Notes: a model not told the origin generated them from the sequence alone. A stretch of 17,135 bases of DNA from Pontibacterium sp049599735 (GCA_049599735.1 JBMYOX010000063.1:1-17135), one strand, 5' to 3'. Shown: positions 1 through 7,619, counted from the stretch's first letter. Translations and numbers: made by a program.

Positions 1-352
1 TTCCCGCTTGTATCCCCGCCCGAGTGGGCGAGGGTTTATGCGGGATTTTGCTAAAGCGGGTGCCAGGCTGTACAGGCCGATTTTCAATCTGTCGAATGCG
101 GTGGCGCTCATCCGACAGAGGATCATTGCAGGCTGTCAATGGCCATTAACACTGGCAAATATCGTTCGGGTGAGTTAAATGCTGAGGGTTCAGGACAAGT
201 ACGCCTGCGAGCCGGAACAGACCCGCAGATGCAAAAAATGAATAAAAATCAGGCGACTGAGCCACCATCGCGTTAAATCGCGAGAGTTAAGGGGATAAAC
301 GAGACTTAATCGCAGCGTCCCCGGGCAATCCCGCTTTCCTTTCAAGCCATCA
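1..352. other. Non-coding left edge with a terminator-like hairpin
   Basis: I see no credible gene in this stretch. Near its left end a GC-rich inverted repeat (CGCCC at 17-21, loop GAGT, GGGCG at 26-30) is extended by CCC at 14-16 pairing with GGG at 32-34 around one bulged A. It is followed by TTTAT at 35-39, which looks like an intrinsic terminator for a plus-strand gene lying to the left of the window. A weak TCGCG/CGCGA inverted repeat lies near 268-283. The rest has short ORFs only, each broken by stops, and no tRNA-like cloverleaf that I can recognise. The uspA-like gene reads leftwards into this region, so its transcript should also end here, but I see no clear minus-strand T-tract terminator. 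Confidence 0.4.
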
Positions 353-838
353 CTACTTTAAAGGCACAATCAGCACCGGACGCTTTGTATTGTGCATCAC
401 CTTATTTGCCGTTGAACCCAGCAAAAACTGACCTACTGCACTGTGTGTGCGCGTGCCCATTACAATAACATCCGCATCGATATCGTCGGCCACTGACAAA
501 ATTGTTTTCCAGGGCACACCTTCTTCCACCCGTCCGTGCGCCTGGCCTTCTGCCAACATCTCATTTTCATCCAACTCGGATGCACAGAAGCGATCAATTC
601 TGTCTTTCAGCTTTACACGCAGATTCTCGATGCTCTGATCATGCATTTCATGCAAAGACTCATCGTTCATCATGGTATCAACGATGCTCTGAGCAGAGGC
701 ACTTAAAGGCTCGATCACATGCAGAAAGGTAATTTCAGAATTATAGTGCCCGCACAAACTGACAGCCGCACGAAACGCCGGTCGGGAGCCCTGATCGATA
801 TCAGATGCGTACAGAATTTTTTTAACTTGTGGCAACAT
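353..838 (-). CDS. Universal stress protein, UspA family, linked to a TRAP transporter
   Basis: This is a 161-residue single-domain Usp protein, the usual size. It starts with the first beta strand and nucleotide-binding loop (KKILYASDID, Asp13) and ends with the family's C-terminal block at 126-161 (VMGTRTH, then GSTANKV, then RPVLIVP). The ATP-binding family motif is G-x2-G-x9-G-(S/T). Here G128 and G141-S142 are present, but the second Gly is Thr131, so nucleotide binding may be altered. A clear Shine-Dalgarno (AGGAG, complement of 846-850) supports the ATG at 838. It lies 79 bases downstream of dctM on the same strand, so it probably belongs to the TRAP operon. In Halomonas the TRAP transporter TeaABC has a comparable neighbour, TeaD, an ATP-binding Usp that modulates transport; a similar role here is inferred. 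The product is expected to be cytosolic and probably dimeric. Confidence 0.93.
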   Translation of the reverse strand: MLPQVKKILYASDIDQGSRPAFRAAVSLCGHYNSEITFLHVIEPLSASAQSIVDTMMNDESLHEMHDQSIENLRVKLKDRIDRFCASELDENEMLAEGQAHGRVEEGVPWKTILSVADDIDADVIVMGTRTHSAVGQFLLGSTANKVMHNTKRPVLIVPLK

Positions 839-845
839 GATGAGG

Positions 846-902
846 CTCCTTGTTCCACCTACCCAGGTGGGCCAGTCAGTGTCAGGGGCCTGAACAGCCC
901 CT
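846..902 (-). promoter_or_regulatory. Two stem-loops and Shine-Dalgarno between dctM and usp
   Basis: Two perfect inverted repeats lie in the 79-base gap. AGGGGC (884-889) and GCCCCT (897-902) form a 6-bp stem with a 7-nt loop just after dctM. CCACCT (855-860) and AGGTGG (865-870) form a 6-bp stem with a 4-nt loop. The second stem ends four bases before the usp Shine-Dalgarno (846-850 on the minus strand). Neither is followed by a clear U-tract, so they look more like mRNA processing, stability or translation-control structures than terminators. Confidence 0.45.
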
Positions 903-917
903 TATTCGAATAGTTGA

Positions 918-2246
918 TTAGCGATACAGCAATTCTGGTAAGAACAATGCGATAGGTGCAATCAGTGTTACCAGCAGCAAACGGATAATATCCGCACACC
1001 AGAAAGGTGTTACCCCTTTAAAGATGGTACTGGCTTTCACATCTCTGAGTACTGCACTAAGTACAAATACATTCATACCTACAGGCGGTGTAATCAGACT
1101 GATCTCAGTAACCACCACAACCACAATACCAAACCAAACCAGATCAAAGCCCAGACTTTGTACCAGCGGGAAGAAAATAGGTACCGTCAGCAGCATCATG
1201 GACAGGCTCTCAAATACCATACCCAGAATAATATAGATGCCCAAAATGGCAAAGATAACCATCATCGGCGAAACTTCCATACCCTGAACAAAGTCAAGCA
1301 AGTCAGACGGCAAGCCAGCGCGGTTAATAAAGTTCGAAAATATCAATGCGCCAATAAGCACACCAAACAGCATGGCTGAAGTACGCGCAGTGTCCGTCAG
1401 AATATCAAACAGGCTGCCCGGATTAAGTGTTTTACGGAACAGGGCAATCATAAAAGCCCCACCTGCACCAATACCCGCCGCTTCAGTGGGCGTGAAAACA
1501 CCCAGGTAGATACCACCCATCACAATACTGAACAGGATCAGCACACCCCAGACACCATTCAGTGCTTCAACACGCTCTTTCCAGGTAAATTTATCACCAC
1601 AAGGGCCCGCTTCAGGTGTACGCCAAACAACGTAACGAACAGCCACCAGATACAATAAAATACCCAGGAAACCCGGAATAAAACCTGCCGCAAAAAGTTC
1701 ACGAATACTGGTTTCTGTTAACAGGCCATAAATCACCAAAATTACACTAGGCGGAATCAGAATGCCCAGAGTACCACCTGCCGCAATAGAAGCGGTTGCC
1801 AGCGAATCCGCGTAACCATATTTACGCATCGGAGGCATCGCCACTTTTGCCATAGTGGCCGAGGTTGCCAGACTGGATCCGCAAATTGCAGAAAAACCAC
1901 CACAAGCCACTACAGTTGCCATGGAAAGCCCCCCCTTACGATGCCCTAAAAAAGCATTGGAAGCGTGATACAGCTCCTGGGAGAGTCCTGATCGGGTGAC
2001 TAAGTTACCCATCAGAATAAATAAAGGGATAACGGACAGGCTGTATTCCTGAGCCGTATCAACTACACGTTTTGCCGCCATAGACAGGGGGCCGGTCCAG
2101 CGAAAATCCGCCAGATTGTCGAAGGTCAAACCTTGCATAAACGCAAAACCGAAGAAGCCCACAATCCCCATCGAGAAGGCAATCGGAATGCGAACAACAA
2201 CAATTAAAACCAACAGAATAGCAAAGCCGATCAGTGCTACTGTCAT
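918..2246 (-). CDS. dctM: TRAP transporter large permease subunit (DctM family)
   Basis: This 442-residue polytopic inner-membrane protein is the ion-coupled transport channel of a tripartite ATP-independent periplasmic (TRAP) transporter. About a dozen hydrophobic segments span the protein. Family-typical stretches include the N-terminal LLVLIVVVRIPIAFSMGIVG, the SVIPLFILMGNLVTRSGLS segment near residue 72, GGFSAICGSSLATSATMAK near 115-133, GGTLGILIPPSVILVIYG near 157-174, and the ITPPVGMNVFVL block near 385-396. The length is normal for DctM (about 425-450). It starts 24 bases after dctQ ends, indicating one transcript in the order dctP-dctQ-dctM, the usual order. The solute is not readable from this subunit; small organic acids are typical and the context suggests an aromatic or related carboxylate (inference). 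Nothing looks truncated. Confidence 0.96.
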   Translation of the reverse strand: MTVALIGFAILLVLIVVVRIPIAFSMGIVGFFGFAFMQGLTFDNLADFRWTGPLSMAAKRVVDTAQEYSLSVIPLFILMGNLVTRSGLSQELYHASNAFLGHRKGGLSMATVVACGGFSAICGSSLATSATMAKVAMPPMRKYGYADSLATASIAAGGTLGILIPPSVILVIYGLLTETSIRELFAAGFIPGFLGILLYLVAVRYVVWRTPEAGPCGDKFTWKERVEALNGVWGVLILFSIVMGGIYLGVFTPTEAAGIGAGGAFMIALFRKTLNPGSLFDILTDTARTSAMLFGVLIGALIFSNFINRAGLPSDLLDFVQGMEVSPMMVIFAILGIYIILGMVFESLSMMLLTVPIFFPLVQSLGFDLVWFGIVVVVVTEISLITPPVGMNVFVLSAVLRDVKASTIFKGVTPFWCADIIRLLLVTLIAPIALFLPELLYR

Positions 2247-2270
2247 GCTGAAATCACCTGTTTAGCGTTA

Positions 2271-2786
2271 TTAATTTCGAGAAAGGAACAGTATGCGGTA
2301 CACACCGTAGGTAATCATGGCACCTGCCGTTACCCAGCTCATAATCGCGATATACTGAATAATCAAACCAACCGGCAGTTCCAGATATTCAGTTACTTCA
2401 TCACGACGCATGGAGCGCGCGGCCAGAAAATAAATACGGTCTGCCAGAAAATAGAGTGCAGTAGACATCAGAAATGCAGAAAACAACCCTAGCGCTTTAA
2501 GTAAAGCACTACCCAGCATGCGGTCCAGAATATCAACCACTACATGGCCACCACGCCATGTAATCACCGGCATTTCAGCAAAAACCAGAATAGCAATACC
2601 AATTTCCGTGAGTTCTGTCGCACCATCTACTGCATTTGAGAAGAAATAACGACCGAATACATCGGCACAGGTCAGCACCATCAGCAAAAACAGCGTGATA
2701 GCAGCAACTAACTCCAGAGAAAAGGCCAGCCATTTGACCGGCCCCTTCTCTTCGTAGTGCGCTGTAATCCAGGCACTAAATGACAT
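2271..2786 (-). CDS. dctQ: TRAP transporter small permease subunit (DctQ family)
   Basis: This 171-residue membrane protein has four predicted transmembrane segments (roughly residues 20-42, 59-76, 92-112 and 138-165), as in DctQ subunits that pack against DctM. The family-typical CADVFGRYFF at the end of helix 1 and the following ELTE are present, as is a basic WRGGHVVVDI loop. It lies 11 bases downstream of dctP and 24 bases upstream of dctM, so the three subunits are very probably cotranscribed. DctQ contributes to docking the periplasmic binding protein and to complex stability; it does not set specificity. The ATG at 2786 gives the expected short cytosolic N-terminus. Confidence 0.94.
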   Translation of the reverse strand: MSFSAWITAHYEEKGPVKWLAFSLELVAAITLFLLMVLTCADVFGRYFFSNAVDGATELTEIGIAILVFAEMPVITWRGGHVVVDILDRMLGSALLKALGLFSAFLMSTALYFLADRIYFLAARSMRRDEVTEYLELPVGLIIQYIAIMSWVTAGAMITYGVYRILFLSRN

Positions 2787-2797
2787 AGGGTAACCCC

Positions 2798-3823
2798 TTA
2801 TTTACCGTAAGCGCGGGCAGTTTCACGCAGTTCTTTCAGAGCTGCTTTTGCATCTACGCCACGATCAGTAACATGAGAAATCCAGGCGTCGTCCATACCT
2901 TTAGCCAAAGTACGGAATTCTTGAGCCATGGCACCATTTTCGCCAACTTCGTTCAGGTTAACACCGGCTTCTTTAGCCGCAACATAACCCGATTCATCAC
3001 CTTTATCCCAGGCACGACCTGCCAGTGCGGACAATTTTTCACCAGAAACACTCATAACCGCTGCACGATCTTTAGCGCTCAGACTATCCATGAAATCAGG
3101 GCTGATAAACATAGAGAAGCTACCCAGGTACATACCACCTGGCAGTGCAACTACGTTACGAGCTACTTCTTTCAGGCGCAGTGTTTTCTGCTCACCCATT
3201 GGGATGAATACACCGTCGATAACACCCTGCTGCATCATTTCGTATACTTTAGGAGCCGGAGCACCTACTGCAGTTACACCCAGGCGTTTACCAATCTCAC
3301 CCTGAACACCACCACCGATACGGATTTTTTTGCCTTTCAGATCAGCCAGTGAGTCGATAGGCTTAGCCATGTGGATCTGACCCGGGCCGTGGGTAAACAA
3401 AGCAGCCAGTACCAGTCCATCATGTTCATTCGCTTTAGCGAAGTATTTTTCGTTAACGCGCCAGTGAGCAACAGACGCCGCTTCAGCATTAGCACCCAGA
3501 CCTGGCTGTTCAACAACCTGCGTCAGCTTAAAGCGACCCGGTACATAACCGTGGTAGCTAAAGCTGGCATCAACTACGCTGTCTTCAACCAGTTCAAACA
3601 TGGTTTTTGGGTGACCCATACCATATTCGATTTTAATTTTTACACGCCCTTCTGTTGCTTCTTCAACCCACTTACCCCAGGTTGGCCAAACAACCGCATT
3701 CTGCGGGTGTGTTGGCGGCAGCCAGCTGGCAACACGCATAACAGTTTCCGCCATTACAGACGTAGACAGTGTCAGACCCAAACCAACAGCCGCAGCTGTT
3801 TTCAGGAAATTTCTTCTTATCAT
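2798..3823 (-). CDS. dctP: TRAP transporter periplasmic solute-binding protein (DctP family)
   Basis: This 341-residue periplasmic substrate receptor captures the solute and delivers it to DctQM. The N-terminus MIRRNFLKTAAAVGLG carries RRNFLK, a good match to the twin-arginine signal core, followed by a hydrophobic stretch and a likely cleavage site after Ala25 (VMA|ET). The mature part starts MRVASWLPPTHPQ, typical of DctP proteins. Arg168 in KGKKIRIGG aligns with the conserved arginine that binds the solute carboxylate in most DctP receptors, so a carboxylate ligand is likely. A strong Shine-Dalgarno (AGGAGAG, complement of 3831-3837) supports the start. It is the first gene of the minus-strand operon and diverges from paaX, which suggests regulation by PaaX or induction by an aromatic acid. 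Phenylacetate uptake is possible but unproven; the residues do not identify the ligand. Confidence 0.95.
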   Translation of the reverse strand: MIRRNFLKTAAAVGLGLTLSTSVMAETVMRVASWLPPTHPQNAVVWPTWGKWVEEATEGRVKIKIEYGMGHPKTMFELVEDSVVDASFSYHGYVPGRFKLTQVVEQPGLGANAEAASVAHWRVNEKYFAKANEHDGLVLAALFTHGPGQIHMAKPIDSLADLKGKKIRIGGGVQGEIGKRLGVTAVGAPAPKVYEMMQQGVIDGVFIPMGEQKTLRLKEVARNVVALPGGMYLGSFSMFISPDFMDSLSAKDRAAVMSVSGEKLSALAGRAWDKGDESGYVAAKEAGVNLNEVGENGAMAQEFRTLAKGMDDAWISHVTDRGVDAKAALKELRETARAYGK

Positions 3824-4461
3824 TGGTTCTCTCTCCTGGCATTAATGCACGCTTATCTGCGTGTTTCTGCTTATTTTTATAGTGATGTAATAACAGGCGT
3901 ACCTGCCATAGGTTTTGCACCGTTATGGTGCCAAGCAAAGACTGAGCATACCCCAGCTTCTGCTACAAATTAATCAGCTTTTATATAAACTTTTGTATCA
4001 GCTCTTTAATTCAATGCAATCAGTGCGCTAAAAACAACAATTGATGCTGATCAAAGATACTCCTGTTTCACGCCTGATATAAAGCTGCCACAGATCATAA
4101 AACTATTTCCGATCAGGAAAATATGATGTGCATCGCAGTATCAGAAAGCAGACTTTTTGGACATAAAACACCTGCGTGTTTTTACATCCTGCCATACCCG
4201 CTTATCTGTTTATTTCGTCTATCCGGCAAAACCAGAACTTTGATTTTCTTGCGACCAATATGACACAGAATATCGAATTCGAGTTAAAATTAGTGTATCA
4301 CTCTATGCATGTCAACCATTTGTTGTATGCTATGAGCCTATACAGGGCTCCGGTGCCTGAGTTGAAGACACTTCAGCTAAGCCGTAGAATTATCTTTAAA
4401 TTAAGGGGTTGCGGGCACGTCTGCAGCAGTAGACCAACATAAATGCTTCGCAGATTATCGA
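3824..4461. promoter_or_regulatory. Divergent dctP/paaX control region
   Basis: This AT-rich 638-base region should hold the promoters for dctP (minus) and paaX (plus). I see three perfect short palindromic sites that could be operators: GCACC-gttat-GGTGC (3917-3931), TTTCC-gatca-GGAAA (4106-4120) and AGTG-tat-CACT (4292-4302). The last contains GTGATAC on the minus strand, a 7-mer also found in the paaY/paaF control region. The pentamer GATCA occurs at 4049, 4093 and 4111. I could not pick convincing -35/-10 pairs for either gene. An 88-codon plus-strand ORF at 4176-4442 has no recognisable features and I do not call it. The paaX transcript may therefore carry a long leader. Confidence 0.45.
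4292..4302. promoter_or_regulatory. Palindrome upstream of paaX, candidate PaaX operator
   Basis: AGTGTATCACT is a perfect palindrome with a 3-base centre, 160 bases upstream of the paaX start. Its minus-strand reading contains GTGATAC, shared with a site at 9821-9827 upstream of paaF. PaaX of E. coli recognises an imperfect palindrome with a TGTGATTCG-like core; similarity here is partial, so the assignment is a guess about autoregulation. Confidence 0.25.
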
Positions 4462-5382
4462 ATGACAAAGCTCCGCTGTATTGAAGAACTTGTAGAAGAA
4501 TTCAAAAACCAGCGCCCGATACGGGGCGGTTCACTTATTATCACGATCTATGGTGATGCGATTTCCCCTCGTGGGGGAACGGTCTGGCTGGGCAGTCTTA
4601 TAAAACTGCTGGAACCTTTAGGGCTTAACCAGCGCCTGGTAAGAACATCCATTTTCCGCCTTACTAAAGAAGGCTGGCTCACCTCAACACAAGTGGGGCG
4701 ACGCAGTTATTACAGCCTGACCGATACCGGCCGCAGGCGCTTTGAAAGTGCATTCAGACGTATCTACGCGCCTCTTCATCCTGAATGGGACGGCAAGTGG
4801 GATATGGTCATTACAACCCAGTTGGACCCCGAACTTAAAAAGGTTGTTAAGAAAGAACTCGAGTGGCTCGGTTTTGGCAACATAGTACCGGGCATTATGG
4901 CGCACCCTATGTCTGATATGTTCGAGGTCAGCACAACCTTGCAAGACCTTTGTGTGACCAGTGAAGTGATCCATATGCAGTCACAATTAATCGGCACACA
5001 AACTTCTGCCTCACTTAAAGAACTGGTGCACGAATGCTGGAATTTGCACCAACTGGCAGAAGACTACCAACACTTCCTGGAGCGCTTCCGCCCAATTTAC
5101 CGTGCGCTGGAATCTGCCGAAAACCTGGACCCAGAGCAATGCTTCCAGTTAAGAACCTTGCTGATTCACCACTATCGCCGGGTACTGCTACGCGACCCCC
5201 AGTTACCTGAAAAATTACTGCCCGCCGACTGGGCAGGCACTTCAGCGCGCATACTGGCTCGCAATATTTACCGAAAGGTTCAGGCAGAAGCTGAGCTTTA
5301 CTTATCCGAGACGCAGGAAACTGCTGACGGCCCCTTACCCGAGGCAGCACCCAGGTTTTACAAGCGTTTTGGCGGCCTTTGA
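4462..5382 (+). CDS. paaX: Phenylacetate-pathway transcriptional repressor PaaX
   Basis: This 306-residue regulator is close to the usual PaaX length (about 310). The N-terminal winged-helix region (residues about 18-100) has the family signature RPIRGGSLIITIYGDAISPR followed by GGTVWLGSLIKLLEPLGL and VRTSIFRLTKEGWL, the recognition part. A middle domain (about 110-195) and C-terminal PaaX domain (about 200-290) follow. In E. coli PaaX represses the paa operons and is released by phenylacetyl-CoA. The start at 4462 gives the standard MTKL N-terminus, although the bases before it show no good Shine-Dalgarno, so translation may be weak, as is common for repressors. It diverges from the TRAP operon and is followed on the same strand by the flavoprotein gene 120 bases on. 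Identity is secure; the target set here is inferred. Confidence 0.95.
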   Translation: MTKLRCIEELVEEFKNQRPIRGGSLIITIYGDAISPRGGTVWLGSLIKLLEPLGLNQRLVRTSIFRLTKEGWLTSTQVGRRSYYSLTDTGRRRFESAFRRIYAPLHPEWDGKWDMVITTQLDPELKKVVKKELEWLGFGNIVPGIMAHPMSDMFEVSTTLQDLCVTSEVIHMQSQLIGTQTSASLKELVHECWNLHQLAEDYQHFLERFRPIYRALESAENLDPEQCFQLRTLLIHHYRRVLLRDPQLPEKLLPADWAGTSARILARNIYRKVQAEAELYLSETQETADGPLPEAAPRFYKRFGGL

Positions 5383-5427
5383 TACTCACCTGCACTTTTC
5401 CCCTTAGCTAAATCGAATTTAACGGAC

Positions 5428-5462
5428 TAACCCGGGTTACTAATCGGTCTATAAACAACCGA
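5428..5462. promoter_or_regulatory. Palindromes in the paaX-flavoprotein gap
   Basis: The 120-base gap between paaX and the next gene contains a perfect 12-bp palindrome TAACCCGGGTTA (5428-5439). It also has an inverted repeat TCGGT (5444-5448) and ACCGA (5458-5462) around CTATAAACA. A promoter and operator for the downstream pair would fit here; the responsible regulator is unknown. A good Shine-Dalgarno GGAGAG (5491-5496) follows, six bases before the ATG at 5503. Confidence 0.35.
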
Positions 5463-5502
5463 ACACAAACAGCCCGCCAGGCTACCTTTCGGAGAGAACG
5501 TC

Positions 5503-6816
5503 ATGATCCATATCGCCATTATCGGCAGCGGCCCCTCAGGCTGCTATATCGCGGATATGCTTTCCAAAAAAAGATCTGACATTCAAGTTGATGTTTACGA
5601 TCGCCTGCCAACACCTTTTGGTCTGGTACGCACCGGTGTTGCCCCTGATCATCAGGGTACAAAAAACATCGTCCAACAATTTGAACGCACTTTTTTGCGT
5701 GAAAACGTACGCTTTGCAGGTAACGTGACCATCGGTCGTGATGTCAGCTACCAGGCACTTAAAACACATTACGACCTGATTGCCGTCACCACTGGCGCGC
5801 AGGAAGACCGAACAACCGATATAGAAGGCGAAAAGCTTCAGGGTGTGTATGGCTCCGGCGCTTTTGTCGGCTGGTATAACAACCATCCGGATCAGGATCA
5901 CCTCAAACCTGCACTGGATGGCACCGGCATCGCGATTATTGGCAATGGAAACGTGGCCCTGGATATTGCCCGCGTACTTGCAAAAACCGACTCAGAAATG
6001 GAAGGCTCTGATATCAGCCCCGATGTGGCCTCTGCCATCGCGACCTCACCGGTAACAGACATCTACCTTATTGGCCGCCGGGGCCCGGTGGAAGCCAGCT
6101 TCACTGCAGCGGCACTCAATGAGTTTAATATGCTTGAGCGTTGTGTTCCGCTGGTTGATCCGGCTCAGATCCCGGCGGCCCTGCCTGATGATATGAACCC
6201 TGTGACCGCCTTGATGGTCGGGAAAAAGCTGGAATTTCTGCGAACCTTCGCCGCTAACCAGCCTGATGACAAACCTTTGCGATTACACTTTCTCTTCTAC
6301 GCGACACCCGTTGAGATCCTTGATGATAAAGGTCGCGCAGGCGGGCTACGGCTGGCAAAAAACCACCTGATAAACAAACAGCCACAGGCTACGGGGGAAA
6401 CCTTTGATCTGCCGGTACAAACTGTTATTTCAGCCATTGGTTATCACAGCCAGCCTATCATTGGCATGCCATTTGATGAGAAAAAAGGTATTGTCAGCCA
6501 CCAGGACGGTCTGATTGAAGAGTCCGTCTATGCAGCTGGCTGGTGTAAATGCGGCCCGCAAGGGGTGATCCCCACCAACCGTGTTGACGCTATGGCCATT
6601 GCCAAACGCATGATTACAGATCTGGAAGCCCGGCCACTGGCAGGCACTAAAAGCGGCTTCAGAGAAATATCTCAGCTATTACAACGCCATCATATACGGG
6701 TTGTTTCTTTTGAGGACTGGCAAACAATCAGCGCCGCAGAAACAGCATCGGCTGCCGATAATAGAACACGTAAAAAATTTAACAGCATCAACGAGATGCT
6801 CGCTATTCTCGATTAA
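5503..6816 (+). CDS. Adrenodoxin reductase/FprA-like ferredoxin-NADP+ reductase
   Basis: This 437-residue flavoprotein belongs to the adrenodoxin reductase/FprA type of NADPH-ferredoxin reductase. It has the FAD dinucleotide fold at the N-terminus (GSGPSG, residues 8-13), then DRLPTPFGLVRTGVAPDH (33-50), very typical of this family. The NADP-binding motif is GNGNVALDIAR (147-157), with GRRGPVEASFT (191-201) for the NADP phosphate region. The second FAD-contact block is AGWCKCGPQGVIPTNRVDA (345-363). Length is slightly short of the usual 450-460. Such enzymes pass electrons from NADPH to a ferredoxin that feeds an oxygenase or P450. It is not PaaE, which has a different (plant-type FNR) fold, so its partner here is unknown. 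No ferredoxin gene is visible in the window. Its position after paaX and before the DUF2889 gene suggests a role in an aromatic or related oxidative pathway. Confidence 0.9.
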   Translation: MIHIAIIGSGPSGCYIADMLSKKRSDIQVDVYDRLPTPFGLVRTGVAPDHQGTKNIVQQFERTFLRENVRFAGNVTIGRDVSYQALKTHYDLIAVTTGAQEDRTTDIEGEKLQGVYGSGAFVGWYNNHPDQDHLKPALDGTGIAIIGNGNVALDIARVLAKTDSEMEGSDISPDVASAIATSPVTDIYLIGRRGPVEASFTAAALNEFNMLERCVPLVDPAQIPAALPDDMNPVTALMVGKKLEFLRTFAANQPDDKPLRLHFLFYATPVEILDDKGRAGGLRLAKNHLINKQPQATGETFDLPVQTVISAIGYHSQPIIGMPFDEKKGIVSHQDGLIEESVYAAGWCKCGPQGVIPTNRVDAMAIAKRMITDLEARPLAGTKSGFREISQLLQRHHIRVVSFEDWQTISAAETASAADNRTRKKFNSINEMLAILD

Positions 6817-6884
6817 ACCACTGCCTGCTCAACCACACAAACGTTGTGCACTTTGTTAATTCTTAAAATGAGTAAATCATTGCC

Positions 6885-7511
6885 ATGCCACTCTCTAGCC
6901 CAACCAACCGCGCCCTTCATCACACCCGACGTGTTACTTGTGAAGGTTACAAACGTGAAGACGGACTTTGGGATATAGAAGGCCACCTGACAGATACCAA
7001 AGCCTTTGATATTCCGTTAAGAGAACGGGGGCAGAATGGTGTTTTGCCTGCTGGCGAGCCAGTTCACGGTTTATCCATTCGAATCACCGTAGATCTGGAG
7101 CTGAATATCCTGGATGCAGAAGCCAGTATGGATTACACCCCCTTCAGAATGTGTCCCGGCATCGCCTCTGTCTATAAAAAACTAATCGGCACACAAATCG
7201 CACCCGGCTTCACAAAAATCACCAAAAATCTATTTAGCGGTGTGAATGGCTGTACCCACCTATTAGAACTGCTCGGCCCCATTGCAACCACTGCTTTCCA
7301 GGCTACACATTATGAACGCGAAGCCCTGCATGACTGGTCCAGTGGCACACAACGCCCGCCTATGCTGGATACCTGCCATACACTGTCAGCCTCTGGCCCC
7401 GTTGTGGAAGAGTATTGGCCACATTTTTATGAAGCACCGGAAAACCGCAAAAACAGCCCGTCTGACCACAATCAGATCACAGCCATCTGTTTAGATGAAC
7501 AAAGCGTATAG
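6885..7511 (+). CDS. DUF2889 family protein of unknown function
   Basis: This is a 208-residue soluble protein with no signal peptide or membrane segment. I recognise the DUF2889 pattern: an N-terminal RRVTCEGYKREDGLWDIEG (15-33), then LTDTKAFDIP, then EPVHGLSIRITVDLEL (58-73), a PFRMCPG block around Cys90, and the strongly conserved GCTHLLELLGPIATTAFQ (122-139). The invariant Cys/His pair in GCTHL and His61 could bind metal or form an active site, but no activity is established to my knowledge. It lies 68 bases after the flavoprotein gene on the same strand, probably cotranscribed. No strong Shine-Dalgarno precedes the ATG at 6885. In my view it is an accessory protein of the same pathway as its neighbours (inference). 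Confidence 0.85.
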   Translation: MPLSSPTNRALHHTRRVTCEGYKREDGLWDIEGHLTDTKAFDIPLRERGQNGVLPAGEPVHGLSIRITVDLELNILDAEASMDYTPFRMCPGIASVYKKLIGTQIAPGFTKITKNLFSGVNGCTHLLELLGPIATTAFQATHYEREALHDWSSGTQRPPMLDTCHTLSASGPVVEEYWPHFYEAPENRKNSPSDHNQITAICLDEQSV

Positions 7512-7570
7512 GCAGCGAAGACAGACACCTGAGCATAAAGCTTCAGATGAGGTGGAGCGAAGAGGGAAAG

Positions 7571-7609
7571 CCAGACCCTGTTCACCTCAGGATTACTAGC
7601 AGGGTCTGG
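7571..7609. terminator. Hairpin between convergent genes
   Basis: CCAGACCCTG (7571-7580) and CAGGGTCTGG (7600-7609) form a perfect 10-bp inverted repeat with a 19-nt loop in the 108-base gap between the DUF2889 gene (plus) and the nfeD-like gene (minus). A short T-run (7617-7620) lies on the plus-strand side. A second, bulged stem (CACCTGAGC near 7528 with GCTTCAG..AGGTG ending near 7555) precedes it. A bidirectional terminator is the likely role, though the loop is longer than usual. Confidence 0.5.
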
Positions 7610-7619
7610 ACCAGTACTT

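Noticed and set aside
179..241. Short ORF with a KYAC string reminiscent of IS66 transposase
   Set aside because: Only 20 codons, bounded by stops, and no further transposase similarity around it.
3371..3973. 200-codon plus-strand ORF opposite dctP
   Set aside because: Antisense shadow of dctP; the sequence resembles no protein family I know.
4176..4442. 88-codon ORF before paaX
   Set aside because: No Shine-Dalgarno, no motif, and the region carries palindromic operator-like sites; more likely a leader.
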